Positions 13,001 to 25,298 of a stretch of 64,000 nt of DNA are shown piece by piece. This DNA comes from Coprinellus micaceus (Eukaryota > Basidiomycota > Agaricomycetes > Agaricales > Psathyrellaceae), in the NCBI GenBank assembly GCA_951394405.1, contig OX596338.1, positions 372,001 through 436,000 of the forward strand. Reading direction: 5' to 3'. The position numbers and the translations under genes are program-made. The notes beneath the pieces are model-generated. The model did not search any database and was not told the DNA's origin. It saw only the letters and a list, made by a program, of their open reading frames with translations. The stretch's first letter is position 1, and the number at the start of each line of letters is the position of its first letter.

Positions 13001-15293
13001 GAAGGGAAGTCCGTGATGGGCGGAGTCGCGTAAGCGCCGGAGTTAAGCGCGCAGCCTTCCATCGATCACCCACGCCCAAGTTTGGGGACTCCTAATTTCG
13101 GCACCGTTCAAACAAACCGCTTGATATCATGTGCAATTTATTTCCCTTTTACTGCATTCATTACCGAGTTGATGAATTGAGGCTTCCCCAAGGTACACAC
13201 TCCCACCTGAAACTGTCCGGAACGCGCGCAACCGATGAACAGGGAAGTCAAGTTCGCATGGAGATCAGATACTCTCGAACTGCATCTCGCTTGTGTGTTG
13301 GAGACATGCATTGCCTGTGACCAAAGACTCTACTGAGTCACAACCTCCATCAAACGCGTAGTGCAGCTCCCACTTTGGGTTGGGGTCAGCGGCTTGAGGC
13401 ACAGCTCTTGGAAGCTGTTGTGAACCTTGATGATCGATGATTGTATTGTTGAGTGGGCTCAGAAAAGGGGGGAATCATAGCTTATCCTTGATCGTGGTGG
13501 CAACGACGGGCATCCCGGAGGCGTGATGGATGTGGGTCCACGATGGGTGCCTGTGTCGGGTATTTGGAGTACATACGGAACCTTGCTCGACAAGGGAAGT
13601 CGAAGGAGATGCCTTGGATCCAAGCGAAGATCGCGAGAACGTGAAGCTTCCTGTTGGTGATACGGACGTGGAGTGTGAGTGAATACACGGATAGTGGGTA
13701 GCCGAACTGGATCGAAGGTATCAAGCTGTAGCTGGCAACGAACCCAATGAGACTCTGGCATCGCGGAGACCAGGAAGAATCCACCCTCCGCGCGAGTGCA
13801 AAACAATCAGGAGCAACTCAGGCTGTACATCGGCCAAGGCCAGTTCAGTGCGGATTGAATATTGAATACTGGAGTCCCAAGCGGAGATGCCTGCCAATAC
13901 GCCTGTGCGGGTATGCGTTGATCAGATCGCGTTTTTACGAGTCCCAGCCGAAGCATCCAATCGCATACAACCGCTAAAGGGTACTTCCTGCCCTGGCCCC
14001 ACACACAGCTACATGTACTGGTGGCAGCACTCCGTTGGCCCCCAAATAGGGCTGAAACGTCGGGGTCGGAATCGTCGGATGAGCTGAATGGGCGTGGATG
14101 GGAATGCTCGTGTACCCTACGGTGTTGGACACAAGCGCACACAAACCACAGTACAGTTCAACCAACGGTTCCACGGGAGGTGCCCTCACAGCCTCAACCT
14201 CCAGCCTCCCCTAACCCTCTCGCGGTTTAGGTCTGGCGTCAGAGGCCGCTGAATCGGGTAAGCCCACAAATCTGTTTCGGGAATCTTGAATAGTCTTTCT
14301 CGAATCCCGGGGGGAGCTCGAGTGCGACAGTGCAACACCATGGGGCCATCCCGCAAAATCTCTTGGGGCGACAATGGCGAATCATGGGTTCCACCCTGAA
14401 CCTCAGGGTGACTGACCCTGTCCCGAAATGTGATCGCTCTTCCCGCTGAATTAAACCCCGGATAACAGCACTTTCGATTGAGGTTTCAACCTCCCGAACG
14501 GAAACCTGCCTCATGGGTGAGGATCGGTCTGGACAGTCACAAGGGAGATATTGTCGCTGACAGGGAAGATTGGTGTGCAGACACAAAAACCGACGTGACC
14601 TTCTGCATGGAGCTTCAATGGATGAACGATTATCCCGCTTGGGCGGGATTAAGTGGCGTTTACGCCTCAAGCGCCCGTGGAAGCCAGATAGGCCCAAGGG
14701 AACTAGACCCGACCAGGAGGTGAGATAGGGCACCGACCAAACCGCAAACGTTTCAGGTTGTTAATTCGCCGAGGGGTGGCGTCCAGAACGCAAAATCTGA
14801 GCTGGATGTGGGTTTGCTGGGACTCCTGAAGCGAACAGTTTCCCCATTCCTGCAAACCTGTACGGCCGACGTGGGAGACCCTGAAAATCTTCATTTTGAA
14901 GCATCTGTATGTAGGCATCAGAGAAATGTATACCACACGGCCAGGAGCAAGGGTAGAGGAGGCCGCCGTTCATGGGCACCACAGCGGGCCCACCGTATCG
15001 GCCGGATCGTAAGGCGAGCCACGACATGAAGACTGGAGTTTCAAGTTCACGTTGACGTGGAGTCTGTTGAGAATTTGAAATGCCAGAAAATAAACGCGTC
15101 GGTGTGCCTGCGGGGGAACAAGATTGCATGTTTTAACGATTGGAATGCATTGGTGGGATGTCCATTGGGTGCAGAAAACGTCTATTCGAACCGAGTGGGT
15201 AGAAGTGATTGTAAACGACCGCGTTTTCTGACGACGCCTGTTCGTTCGCCAGGAGTGCTATCTTCTAGGGTTGCTTCCAATACATTCGGGGAT
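10010..15293. other. Gene-poor region of about 5.3 kb
   Basis: No gene, RNA or recognisable mobile element could be supported. The longest frames (187 codons on the minus strand at 10587-11150 and 164 codons at 14239-14733) are rich in Pro/Arg/Ser/His, carry no motif and have no homologous-looking counterpart in the window. Variants of the AAGCGCCC motif occur near 12814 and 14668. The sequence may be decayed repeats or simple intergenic DNA; no terminal repeat or coding relic of a transposon was seen. Confidence 0.45.
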
Positions 15294-15639
15294 TTAGGCC
15301 TTGGTGGCAGCCTCAACCTCGCTGAGGACGACCTATTTTTCGCAGAACAACGCAAAGGGACATGATTCGTGTCAGCCCTCGACTTTCTAGGCAACGAGAG
15401 GGACACAACGCACCTGAGCACCACCCTTTCCGTCCTGCCATTGCTGGTACCTCACGTTGGTCTGACCCCTCTTCTCAGCAGCGACACGGAGGTCATCCTT
15501 CAAGGACGAGCGAACCGCACGAGCGGTGATCTGAGCGAACTTGTTGTACCTAGGCGATGGCGAGCACTGTAAGCATTCATCCCCAAGATCCATTCCAGGA
15601 CGAGACATACGTGAAGACGTTCCTCCAGGCAGCGGTCAT
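15294..15639 (-). CDS. ATP15: Mitochondrial F1Fo-ATP synthase subunit epsilon
   Basis: Small central-stalk subunit of mitochondrial ATP synthase. Three exons on the minus strand (15611-15639, 15414-15549, 15294-15332) give 67 aa. The protein starts MTAAWRNVFTYNKFAQ and carries the family signature ARAVRSSLK, AEKRGQT, RYQQW and GKGG, in the order found in eukaryotic epsilon subunits. The length (about 60-75 aa) is normal. Epsilon has no cleaved presequence in most fungi, and none is evident here. Splicing is needed at both ends: AC-G joins Thr-Tyr across intron 1, and the last 13 codons (VVLSEVEAATKA and stop) lie beyond an 81-nt intron. It is divergent from the Rab gene, with about 350 bp between the two start codons. 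It is easily missed because the middle exon is the only open stretch above 100 nt. Confidence 0.93.
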
Positions 15640-15992
15640 TGTGGGCGAAGGTGGATTTTGGGTGTTGCTCGTCGTTGGCCAGCAAAGCCTGTCCGTTCCC
15701 GGGAGAATCCGAGAATTCACGTGCAATCCGCGTGACCTGATGCAGGTGATGGATGACGTAACCGCTGGCCAGACTCGGAGTCGTCCTCGCGACGGATCTC
15801 GCGCTTCAGGGTTGTCTCTACACCTTCACCTCGACGACGACTGCGACGACTACAACGACGACTACGGCTGCGCTCAGTTCCACTATTTATTCCCAAGAAC
15901 TGCGATCCACGACTGCTCAAGACTCCAGCGAGCCACAAACGACATCACATCCTAATTAGTTCACCTCGAGTGTCGCATTTGGGTTTAGTCTA
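15640..15992. promoter_or_regulatory. Divergent intergenic promoter, ATP15 / Rab
   Basis: This 353-bp stretch separates the start codons of ATP15 (minus) and the Rab gene (plus) and must hold both promoters. It contains a CGA/GAC trinucleotide-rich block at about 15831-15866. No clear TATA box was seen on either side. Confidence 0.6.
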
Positions 15993-17050
<1,058 letters not shown>

Positions 17051-18892
17051 TGTGTCTTTCACGTTGTCTGTATTCTGTTCACTAGATTCTGGAGGGATTG
17101 ATACCCCATGGTCCACTCTACTCCTCTAACGTTGTACTAGGTGTTGTATATTATACTGGATTTGTATTTTTTGGAGCATTGCTCGGGGGATTCAAATAAC
17201 GTCTAACTTTGATTCGACCAGGCCCCAGGTTACCAGCCGCAGTTTGAGGACAAGGTCGGCTGCGACGGTCAGTGGCTACCTGGAATATGACACAACATAT
17301 AAAGCAGACTAGTTGCGATTCCTTCCAGGGAATCAGCACTAACCCTTCCTCTCAGCTTCACCTCATGAGCCAACCAGATCCCCGGGATGTCCAGCACCCA
17401 CCTGCCCACCGCCCCCTGAAAATACGAAAGCCAACCTACGTACGTGAACACTCTAGCCCCGAGCAAGTCAAACTTACCGACCCTTCACAGGTAACCCAGG
17501 ATCGACAGGATCGACAACGCGCCATTGCCACAGCCCGTAGTCGGGTTCCCCTCGAACTCTGGAGGGAATTATAGGTCGTGCTTTGGGACGACTTCAACAA
17601 TCACTATGACGGTGTCCAGATTCGATGCATGGCTGCTCTGTCCTCTAGGTTATACAACGCGGGAAAATAGGCGTACCACACCGTTTCCGACACCTGCTCC
17701 GAGGCGAACCCGGCTTGGAGCGGACAATACGCTCGCTCACCATCGAGAATGGGGACTTTGCGTCGCATGGCGACACCTTCCCCATCCTTCAGGTCCTGAC
17801 TTCCCTCGATGTTCTTAAGTACGTTGGATCGAGTCGCTTTCCCAGTGGACGCCTTCGGTACGCTTGCGACTTCCCCGCCTCATCTGCCTAGACCCCATGT
17901 CTTCGAGCTCAGGGATCTAGTCGTAGACCTTCGCGAGTTCCAAGGTCTTCAAGTCGATGACTTTGCTGGGTTGAGAGGGGCTAGGCGCTTTCCACATCAC
18001 GCTTGCGGACGTGGAGTAGCTCGCTGACCGTAGAACAATGTGCGTGATTAACTCCTATTCGATCAGACTTTGGGAAATCTGACCATCTTGGATAGGTTCA
18101 CCTTGTGGTAATTCGTGGTGTCCTACTCCATCAGCCAATGTATCGAATGAAACGCTTTGCCAATGAGGATCCAGGGAAGTGTGAAGACGACCTATATATT
18201 GTTGTCTGAACTTTGGTCTGGAATATTCAAATCAAATCGATAATCGTCCGTTCTTGTGGCTAATGATACACCGCCACAGGGCTCTTTGCAACGACATTGT
18301 GGCACCCCGAATACCCCACTTTGAGTGAAGATCAATTTGGCGCTCATTATCTAGCCATCTGCTGCGGTATGTTCGGGCAACTATATTGGCAATGTTCAAG
18401 CTAATTTTATCCCTCCGCAGCGTTTTAGTGCCGGAATCGTTTATTGTCCTGGACGCCAAGCACACACAGGCGTTGGCACTCGACGAGGGTGGCAGGGGAG
18501 ACGCCCCGAAGATAACGGCTCTTAATCCCCATTCTACGTCGGCGGCAACGAGGTTCGAAGGACACACTCTGATGCGTGCTTCTAGCGCCGGCGAAGAGAG
18601 GCCCGTCAGTGTCATTGGCCTGACCGTGGCTCTGATCAATGGGTTTGCGGTTCTTGAAGGAGGTCTGACGCGGTAAATTTGGCGTCCGGAAGCCATGGCT
18701 TCTCATCGGAGACACGTTAGTTGTGCAGGGCGGTGCCTCAGACTGGAGCGGCTGATCTTGTCACTGTCAGTGGAGTCGGACAGCCCTTCGGGGACAGGTC
18801 ACTTCTGAAAACCTATAAGTATGAGCAAGGGCGAATTCGATGGCTTCGGACCCCCATCAACCTTTCCTCCCGCCTTCCTCTAACAGATAGCT
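17051..18892. other. Intergenic between Rab and P450
   Basis: Apart from the short candidate gene at 17365-17574, no gene could be supported. Overlapping frames of 96 codons (plus, 18386-18676) and 154 codons (minus, 18232-18696) have no recognisable motif and contradict each other. The last 150 bp before 18893 are presumably the P450 promoter. Confidence 0.45.
17365..17574 (+). CDS. Candidate very small two-exon gene, 52 aa, unknown
   Basis: ATG at 17365 opens an exon to 17439. A canonical 51-nt intron follows (17440-17490, GTACGT..CACAG). A second exon, 17491-17574, ends in TAG. The predicted peptide is hydrophilic and basic, with LKIRKPTYVTQDRQDRQ in the middle and VPLELWREL at the end, a Trp-containing amphipathic tail. 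The intron length is a multiple of three and has no stop, so an unspliced 69-aa product is also open. I do not recognise the family. The good splice signals, the non-random look of the peptide and the position just after a housekeeping gene favour a real gene, but chance cannot be excluded. Confidence 0.4.
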   Translation: MSQPDPRDVQHPPAHRPLKIRKPTYVREHSSPEQVKLTDPSQVTQDRQDRQRAIATARSRVPLELWREL

Positions 18893-21290
18893 ATGGCGGG
18901 CTCTTTAGTGCAAGGGGTCCTGATCGCAGGGGCAACGTGGGTTTCGCTGAGACTTTTGAAGTGGGCATTAGACGTGAACCCGTTAGACAACCTTCCGGGG
19001 CCGCCTGGTGGGTCATTTTTAGCAGGTGCGCTTTTCCTTGAAGGTTCTAGCATTTCTGCGACCCTCAAAACCGGGAGTAGGCCATTTCTATGAGGTATTC
19101 GACCCAGACGGATGGGGCTATCAGAAGGGAATTGCGGCCCTGTGTGAGTCCTTTTTATGCCTTTGAACCACGGATTGGGGCGCTGATATTCGAACCCCGT
19201 TCAGACGGAAGTGTTATCAAGCTTCGGGGTGCATTTGGTACGAAAGCGCTCTTCGTGTACGATCCGAAGGCCCTGTACCACATTATCGTCAAGGACCAAC
19301 ATATCTTCGAAGAGACAGAAGGGTTCACTATGTATGAGATATTTGTTCAATTTGCGGGGTTCCACTGTTTATTGACGACGAACGTAGTGGAAATGCCCTA
19401 GTTTTCGGCAAAGGACTTTTTGCTACAACTGGCGCTGAGCATCGCAAGCAACGGAAGGCGCTCAACCCAGTTTTCTCGACAACCCATATGCGAGATATGA
19501 GTGAGTCGATAGATTCTACCGGTGGATGAACGTCGAGCTGATGTAGGTAACACCCCGCGCCCAGTACCTTTGTTCTATGATGTGACGCACAAGGTAAGCC
19601 TCAATATACGAGTCAGCGCGCGGGCGCCTAATTTAAATCATCGCACTGCTGTACTAGCTCCGTGACTCTTTGGGCCGGAAAGTCTCAAATGGTCCGCAGG
19701 AGGTACGCGAGTACATTCGTACATAATTTCGCCTGAAGCCACTCACACTGGTGGGCCCACAGACCGAAATGCTAGATTGGATGTCACGCACGGCGCTGGA
19801 GCTCATCGGTCAAAGCGGACTGGGTCACAGTTTCGACCCGCTTACTGAAGATGCAGAGATGAACTACTACACTCGCGGAGTAAGAGAGTACAAGTGAGTT
19901 CCGATCCGCCCAACAACTCAACGAGAACGCCCCTGAGATACCCATTAACTAGTGACATCAACAACCGCCTCAACGTTGCACGCCTCTACATCTTACCCCT
20001 GGTTCACAACATTGGTACACCAAGGTTCAGAAGATGGGTGATTGACGTGCTGCCGTGGAAGACGCTGAAAGAGATGAGGGATGTTGTGGATATTCTGCAT
20101 CGTACTGCGGAGGAAGTGGTGGAGTCGAAGAGGAGGGCGATGAAGGAGGGTGATGAGGTGGTTGCGAGGCAGGTTGGGCGGGGGAAGGATATCATAAGCA
20201 TTCTGCGTGAGCACCTCCCAGGGCTACCTTACGTTTATAGGTACTGATGCAGGCACTGCGACTCAAGTCAGAGCCAACATGGAGGCCTCAGAGGAGGATA
20301 GGCTTTCGGACGAGGAGCTGGTTGGTCAAGTCTCGTAAGTTCGAGGATTCAACCCGAAGTATATTCCTGCTAATTCGTTACTAGGGGCTTCACTTTCGCT
20401 GCTATGGATACCACGTCTAACGCACTATCACGTACCCTTCACCTTCTGAGCCAGAATCCAGCTGCGCAAGACAAGCTTCGAAATGAAGTCAGGGAGATGT
20501 ACCAGAGGTGCGGGAGGGACACACTCGAGTACGACGAACTGGAGACTCTCCCTTATCTTGACGCCGTGTGCAGAGAGACTCTTCGCGTGTACGTCGCTCC
20601 TCTGACTTCGCGTGAGGACGCAATTTAACATGTCTGACCCACAGTCACCCGCCTGTGCATACCCTTATGCGAGAGTGAGTGCCAATCAGAAAACCTTGGA
20701 TGATTGGTTGTGAAACACTGATTTGCCCCGGCTATCCAGCACTCGTGAAGACATTGTCCTCCCGTTCTCTAAGCCTATTCGTGGAATCGATGGCTCAGAG
20801 ATGCACGAGGTCCTGGTACCAAAAGGCACCACGGTCTTCCCCTCCCTCCAATCCTCAAATTGCAACCCCGATGTTTGGGGCCCTGATTCTTTCGAGTGGA
20901 AGCCCGAGAGATGGATTGAAGGCCTACCTGAGTCGGTTGCGAAAGCCAAGATTCCGGGAATATATTCGCATCTGTAAGTTTCTCGCCATCTGTAGAATCG
21001 TGCTCATGCATGTGCATTAGCATGACGTTTATCGGAGGAGGAAGGTCGTGCATTGGCTTCAAGTTCGCTCAACTCGAAATGAGTGAGTTGGGGGTCACCT
21101 TTTCGTCCACTCCTTGACATCTGATTGCGGTTGCTTGACAGAGGTCGTGCTGTGCGCTCTATTGGATAAATTCAAGTTCAGTCCGGTCAAGGGGAAGGAA
21201 ATACAATGGAAGATGACCGGTATTGTCACGCCAGCAGTCGCTGGGGAGCCAGGCCTACAGCTGCCCTTAGTTGTCAGCCTGGCAGACTGA
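18893..21290 (+). CDS. Cytochrome P450 monooxygenase
   Basis: ER-anchored haem-thiolate monooxygenase of 557 aa in 14 exons: 18893-19025, 19081-19143, 19205-19331, 19388-19500, 19547-19593, 19658-19702, 19763-19893, 19953-20206, 20253-20334, 20385-20588, 20645-20674, 20740-20973, 21021-21082, 21142-21290. The N-terminus has a membrane anchor followed by the proline hinge LPGPPGGSFLAG. The I-helix is FAAMDTTSNA, the K-helix ETLR (ExxR), the meander WKPERW, and the haem loop FIGGGRSCIG with Cys498 as axial ligand. Every hallmark is present and in frame, so it looks functional. It uses a separate P450 reductase, not seen here. The substrate is unknown; no other secondary-metabolism gene is adjacent. 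The acceptor of exon 9 has one plausible alternative that would drop a few residues. Confidence 0.93.
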
Positions 21291-21478
21291 CCTCTTGGTC
21301 AGTGGTTCCCGGACTACGCTCCTGTGTCGCTCTATAGAAGCTCTATTGAGAGACCCCTTTTTCGATCGTCAAATTGTCGGAGAAGTAGATCGAACACGGA
21401 CCCGTGTCATATATTTACCGACCGTCCCGTAAAGATGGTTCTACAGGTACTCAACAAGGGACACGACATGTGTGTCTG

Positions 21479-23131
21479 TTACAGGATCCCATTTACTGTA
21501 TATAGACCGGCCAGACGGAGAACAGTTATCATAAGGTTCGAGTCCCTAAGGTGAAGAAGGGCAACCATGACTCCTCGCCTGTCTCTGGGATGGGGATCGA
21601 CATTGCTGCCAACTGCGTCAACGCCCATATCCGAGTCCGGGCCGTACACAGATGTTAGCTTTTGAAGGGTCTTCCCACTCCCATCGGCCCTGGACTTTGG
21701 CATGCCGCTCATGCAAGCCATATCGATTCCGTTGCAACCTATTATCGTCGACTTGACTGGCCAAACGCGTGAAAATAAATCCGGGGGGAAGTACCCTGAG
21801 GATATGTGCTGGTTCTCGAGCTTCCCGTTGCGGCCTTGGGAGAGTTTGTGCCTGTTGAACGGAATGGAAAGTTGCCTTCGTTGCGTTTCATCCAAACGTA
21901 TGTTGATCGAGTTGAAGGTCAGGGAGAAATCGCTCGAGAATGAGTAGTGCCCAGAGATGACTGCCTTTTCGACCGTCCCAGACACTTGTATCGGGTATGG
22001 GATAGTTGTTTGTGGAGGGAGAATCGAGATCGACCACGCCGATAAACCTTTGTCTGCAAACAGGACGGCATGAGAATCTGTCAGAGCCGCTTGCTGATAT
22101 GTGATTGGGTGAGAAACGGCACAGTCATGACCAAACGGAAGCCACTTGCATTTGTCCATTCAGTCTCCAGTTCGGGATATGCCCATTTCGTCACATTTCC
22201 CCGAATGAAATCCCAGAGAAAAAGCACTGAGTATACACCGCAGTCTCTGAATATCGTCGAGCTCAGCTCTTCAAAGTTTGTCCCCGTATCAACGGTTGGC
22301 GTTATTGAAAAAATACGAATGCGATACAGGGATGATTAGAACTTCAGTTTAGAGAAGGGACCGTCACTGACATGACATGAGGTTTCGATTGAAGCACGGC
22401 GATCCTCAGCGTATCTTCGCCTTGGGGGCAGACCGCAATATCCCAGCCGTACCGGAGAGGCGAAGGTCCGCCACGGTCAAGCTTAATATCCTTCCGCGCG
22501 ACTCGAATGGGTTTAACACGAGGGGACTTTCTCGGGGCTGGAACACCCAGGTCCCACAGTTCCAGTGTTACTCTGGTTTTGCAATCGTCAAGCAGGACGA
22601 AGTAACGACCGCCTGGGACAATGTACCCTTTGTAGCAGTTGGGCCACTGGACGGCATCAGAGACGACCCCAGGTATCGAATGGGCACTAGTGAGCTCTTC
22701 CAACACAACAGCGTGCCGTCTGACGAGAGACTTCCACAGATGCGGGCCTATAGAGATCCGTTGAAGGCCCGAAGTGTCCATGCCACACGCAGGATAAGAA
22801 GCGGAGAATAGCCCATGCTCGCGAATTACCGAGCGAAGGATGTCGATCTAGATTGACTTCTGAGAGAAGAAGCGCCTCAGGGACCTGCAGGTCTGTGAAT
22901 ACCGCTTAGTGGGTATCCGAGTACCGGCCTCGCAGAGTGATCGTCACGAACCTGGCTCAGAGACAATGCATCGATAGGGTCGAGATATACCAGAATTTCC
23001 GACACCCAGAGATCTGCGGGGGTGTTATCTGCCCACGAGTGACCTATTTCAAAGGCATCAATGGTACCCAATGGGACCATAGGGTAGAAACTGCCGAGGG
23101 TCTTCCTGAGGAGTGATGGGTTCGCTGTCAA
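21479..23131 (-). pseudogene. F-box protein gene, probably damaged (in-frame TAG)
   Basis: Minus-strand gene starting at 23131. Exon 1 (22952-23131) carries an F-box core (DLWVSEILVYLDPIDALSLSQ) that continues after a 59-nt intron as TCRSLRRFFSQKSI. The next codon, at 22848-22850, is TAG where F-box proteins commonly have Trp. The frame then runs on intact to about 22380, including GLQRISIGPHLWKSLVRRH and VPGGRYFVLLDDCKTRVTLELWD. More coding sequence in a new frame, YSVLFLWDFIRGNVTKWAYPE, lies near 22170-22260, and QAALTDSHAVLFADKGLSAW leads into the last open exon, ending at 21479. The junction around 22250-22390 has no clean splice pair in frame. An alternative acceptor (TCTAG at the stop itself) would skip the stop but remove half the F-box. 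A pseudogene is the simplest reading; a functional variant is possible. F-box proteins recruit substrates to SCF ubiquitin ligases. Confidence 0.6.
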
Positions 23132-23321
23132 GAAACCAATCGCGCCAGCGGCTTAAGCGGCGAGTTCAAGCCCAAACGAGGAAGGACGACCAAATAACGC
23201 CAAGCGTAGTCTCAACTCAAGTCACATGTTCGAACTGTCTTGAACCGCCACCACCACCACCTGCCCCTTCGACCACAAGTATATCCGATTCTATACGCTT
23301 ACCCGCGCCCTCAAAGACTCA

Positions 23322-24863
23322 ATGCAGCAACCGGAAGCAGCGATTTCTCGCTTCCTCTTAACCAACGCTCCCCCGACGGCACATGAAGCAGAGTTTCTGC
23401 GCGACCAAGTGAACGCAATTGAACGCGAAATCGAATCGATGGGGCACCAAGCCAGGAATATGGAAGGGGCCTCAGACAAATCAACGCGACTCAAAGCTGT
23501 TGAGATTCGCTCGGAAATTCCGGATCTAAAGAGTCGTCTCCGCCAGTACAAGGTCACCCTTTCGCCTTGCCGTCGAATGCCGCTCGAGATCCTCGGAGAG
23601 ATGATAATTTATACGATTGGGCAGGCCATTCCAGCACGGCGGGCGGAGACCTTGGGGAGGATATGCCTCGTCTGTCGGAACTGGCGTGACGCTGCACATC
23701 TCGTGCCCAAGCTTTGGAACGAGGTATTGGCCAGCGTGTCTGTCCCTGGCTTCTCGTCAGACGCGCTTAGCGTCTGGCTGAGTCGATCACGAAATAGTCC
23801 TAGAAGCCTCTCCCTCTCTTGCTTTTCACCATGCACCGAGTGCAGAAGGGGTGGTCCATGTTACTTTTCAAACCCCGAAATTGCAAAATTGCTCAAGACT
23901 GGGCCATCGTTGGACAGCCTTACCATCAAGTGCACAGCTCCTGAGTGCTTCAGGAATTTTGCAGACGCATTTCACATCTTTGGAGGAGATGGGACCGATA
24001 GCAATTGGAGCTCGCTCAGATCACTCACAATCGACGCCAAGCTGTGGACTCGTTGGATCAGCATACCCACCTCCTCCTTTGAATTCATACCGCCATCCGT
24101 GTCTTCACTGTCGCTCGATCTGACAGACGTCGATGACATGGGTCTCGCCGACATTTCAATCTTGTATATCAACATTCCACTGGATGTTCTTTGCCACCTG
24201 ATCCATCTGAACCTGGTGTGCAATTGGACGATCGATAATGTGATGAAGATTTTGCGACATTGCACCACGTTGGAAACCTTCCGCGCCCAACTCAGCTCCG
24301 TTTCTGGTGCATGGTCTGACAGTCGCTTCATGCAAAACCTAATCGCCTCGGGTGTCGTCTTCCCCAGGCTCCAAAGCCTTGTTTTGGATAGTGTACGCGC
24401 GGACCTACTTGAAGACCTGCGGTGTGTACAACTACCGTCCCTCCTTCAATCATCCATTTCTATAGGCAAGGAGAACCCGTGGTGCCCCCGGTATGGGTCT
24501 CGTCGCAACGACAACCTGATTCAAGACGGCATGGGGTCACACTTCGCTGCATTCCTACGAGGGAACACCACTTCGCCATCGACGTTACAGACCCTCAAAA
24601 TTTCAAATGCCTCCTTCGTTGGGAATTCCCTCTTCGAAGTCCTTCGCGGCCTCACTTCCCTTACCAAACTCACGCTGAAATCCGTCCAGCTCGACGGCGA
24701 CCTTTTTGTGAAGCTTCGTGAAGCGAAGTCTCTCCCCGAACTAGGCGTCATGAACCTCCTCCTCCTCCACACCCGATCCAGGGATCACCTCGCTGGCTTG
24801 TGGCGTTTCGTCGAAGAGCGCGGAGTAAAGCTGACCACCTCGTGGTGCCAGCACTGCAGTTAG
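23322..24863 (+). CDS. F-box/LRR-like protein, tandem copy 1
   Basis: Intronless gene of 513 aa. Residues about 15-85 form a heptad-rich coiled coil. The F-box follows with LSPCRRMPLEILGEMI, then ICLVCRNWRDAAHLVPKLWNEV, the pattern of F-box-like domains in Agaricomycetes. The rest consists of degenerate leucine-rich repeats (for example LQTLKISNASFVG and LTKLTLKSVQLDG) ending in a Cys-rich WCQHCS. The protein is expected to bind Skp1 through the F-box and a target through the repeats, as an SCF ubiquitin-ligase adaptor. It is collinear over its whole length with the next gene (25299-26902), which has 512 aa, so the two are a tandem duplication. It is divergent from the damaged F-box gene, with 190 bp between starts. 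Confidence 0.87.
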   Translation: MQQPEAAISRFLLTNAPPTAHEAEFLRDQVNAIEREIESMGHQARNMEGASDKSTRLKAVEIRSEIPDLKSRLRQYKVTLSPCRRMPLEILGEMIIYTIGQAIPARRAETLGRICLVCRNWRDAAHLVPKLWNEVLASVSVPGFSSDALSVWLSRSRNSPRSLSLSCFSPCTECRRGGPCYFSNPEIAKLLKTGPSLDSLTIKCTAPECFRNFADAFHIFGGDGTDSNWSSLRSLTIDAKLWTRWISIPTSSFEFIPPSVSSLSLDLTDVDDMGLADISILYINIPLDVLCHLIHLNLVCNWTIDNVMKILRHCTTLETFRAQLSSVSGAWSDSRFMQNLIASGVVFPRLQSLVLDSVRADLLEDLRCVQLPSLLQSSISIGKENPWCPRYGSRRNDNLIQDGMGSHFAAFLRGNTTSPSTLQTLKISNASFVGNSLFEVLRGLTSLTKLTLKSVQLDGDLFVKLREAKSLPELGVMNLLLLHTRSRDHLAGLWRFVEERGVKLTTSWCQHCS

Positions 24864-25298
24864 AGGGGTTTCTGAACCTTCAAGGCATGCACAGTTGTGT
24901 TCGCCACTCCGCATTCAAGTTTCTGTTCCTCACACGACCTCGATATCCGATGGATTTTCTGACGCCTGCTACTTTCTCATTGACCTTCGCCTTTCTTTTC
25001 ATCCTCGTATTAGCATGGACTACCTAGTGCCGAATTCCTGGAACCTAGCCGAGTACATACGCGCTATTCCCCCCTGTTAAGAACCTGCCGATTTCTCATG
25101 TATCCTACGATATTCACTATTATAAGCGTTTCGGAGCCATCGAGGTGGGCAGAGAGGGAGATGGACGGGCGCTTAATGGGTAGGAGGTGTTTGGTTGACA
25201 CCGCTCGAGTAAACACCGGGAGTTACCGAGAACGGCCATCCAAGTTTACGCGTCTTCAACGTCAGCCTTCGTTATTTTACCCCTTCTCTCGTTTCAAC
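24864..25298. other. Spacer between tandem F-box genes
   Basis: This 435-bp spacer holds the 3' end of copy 1 and the promoter of copy 2, including a CGGGCGCTTAA motif at 25166-25176, 123 bp upstream of the next start codon. No other feature was seen. Confidence 0.5.
25166..25176 (-). repeat. TTAAGCGCCCG motif copy (minus strand)
   Basis: Perfect copy of the repeated 11-mer, in the promoter region of the second tandem F-box gene. See the finding on this motif. Confidence 0.5.

Noticed and set aside
14239..14733. 164-codon minus-strand frame
   Set aside because: Arg/Cys/Pro-rich composition typical of a random frame, with no domain signal; other frames overlap it.
21530..21560. B-box-like GGTTCGAGTCC downstream of the P450
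   Set aside because: No A box, D arm or acceptor stem could be paired with it.
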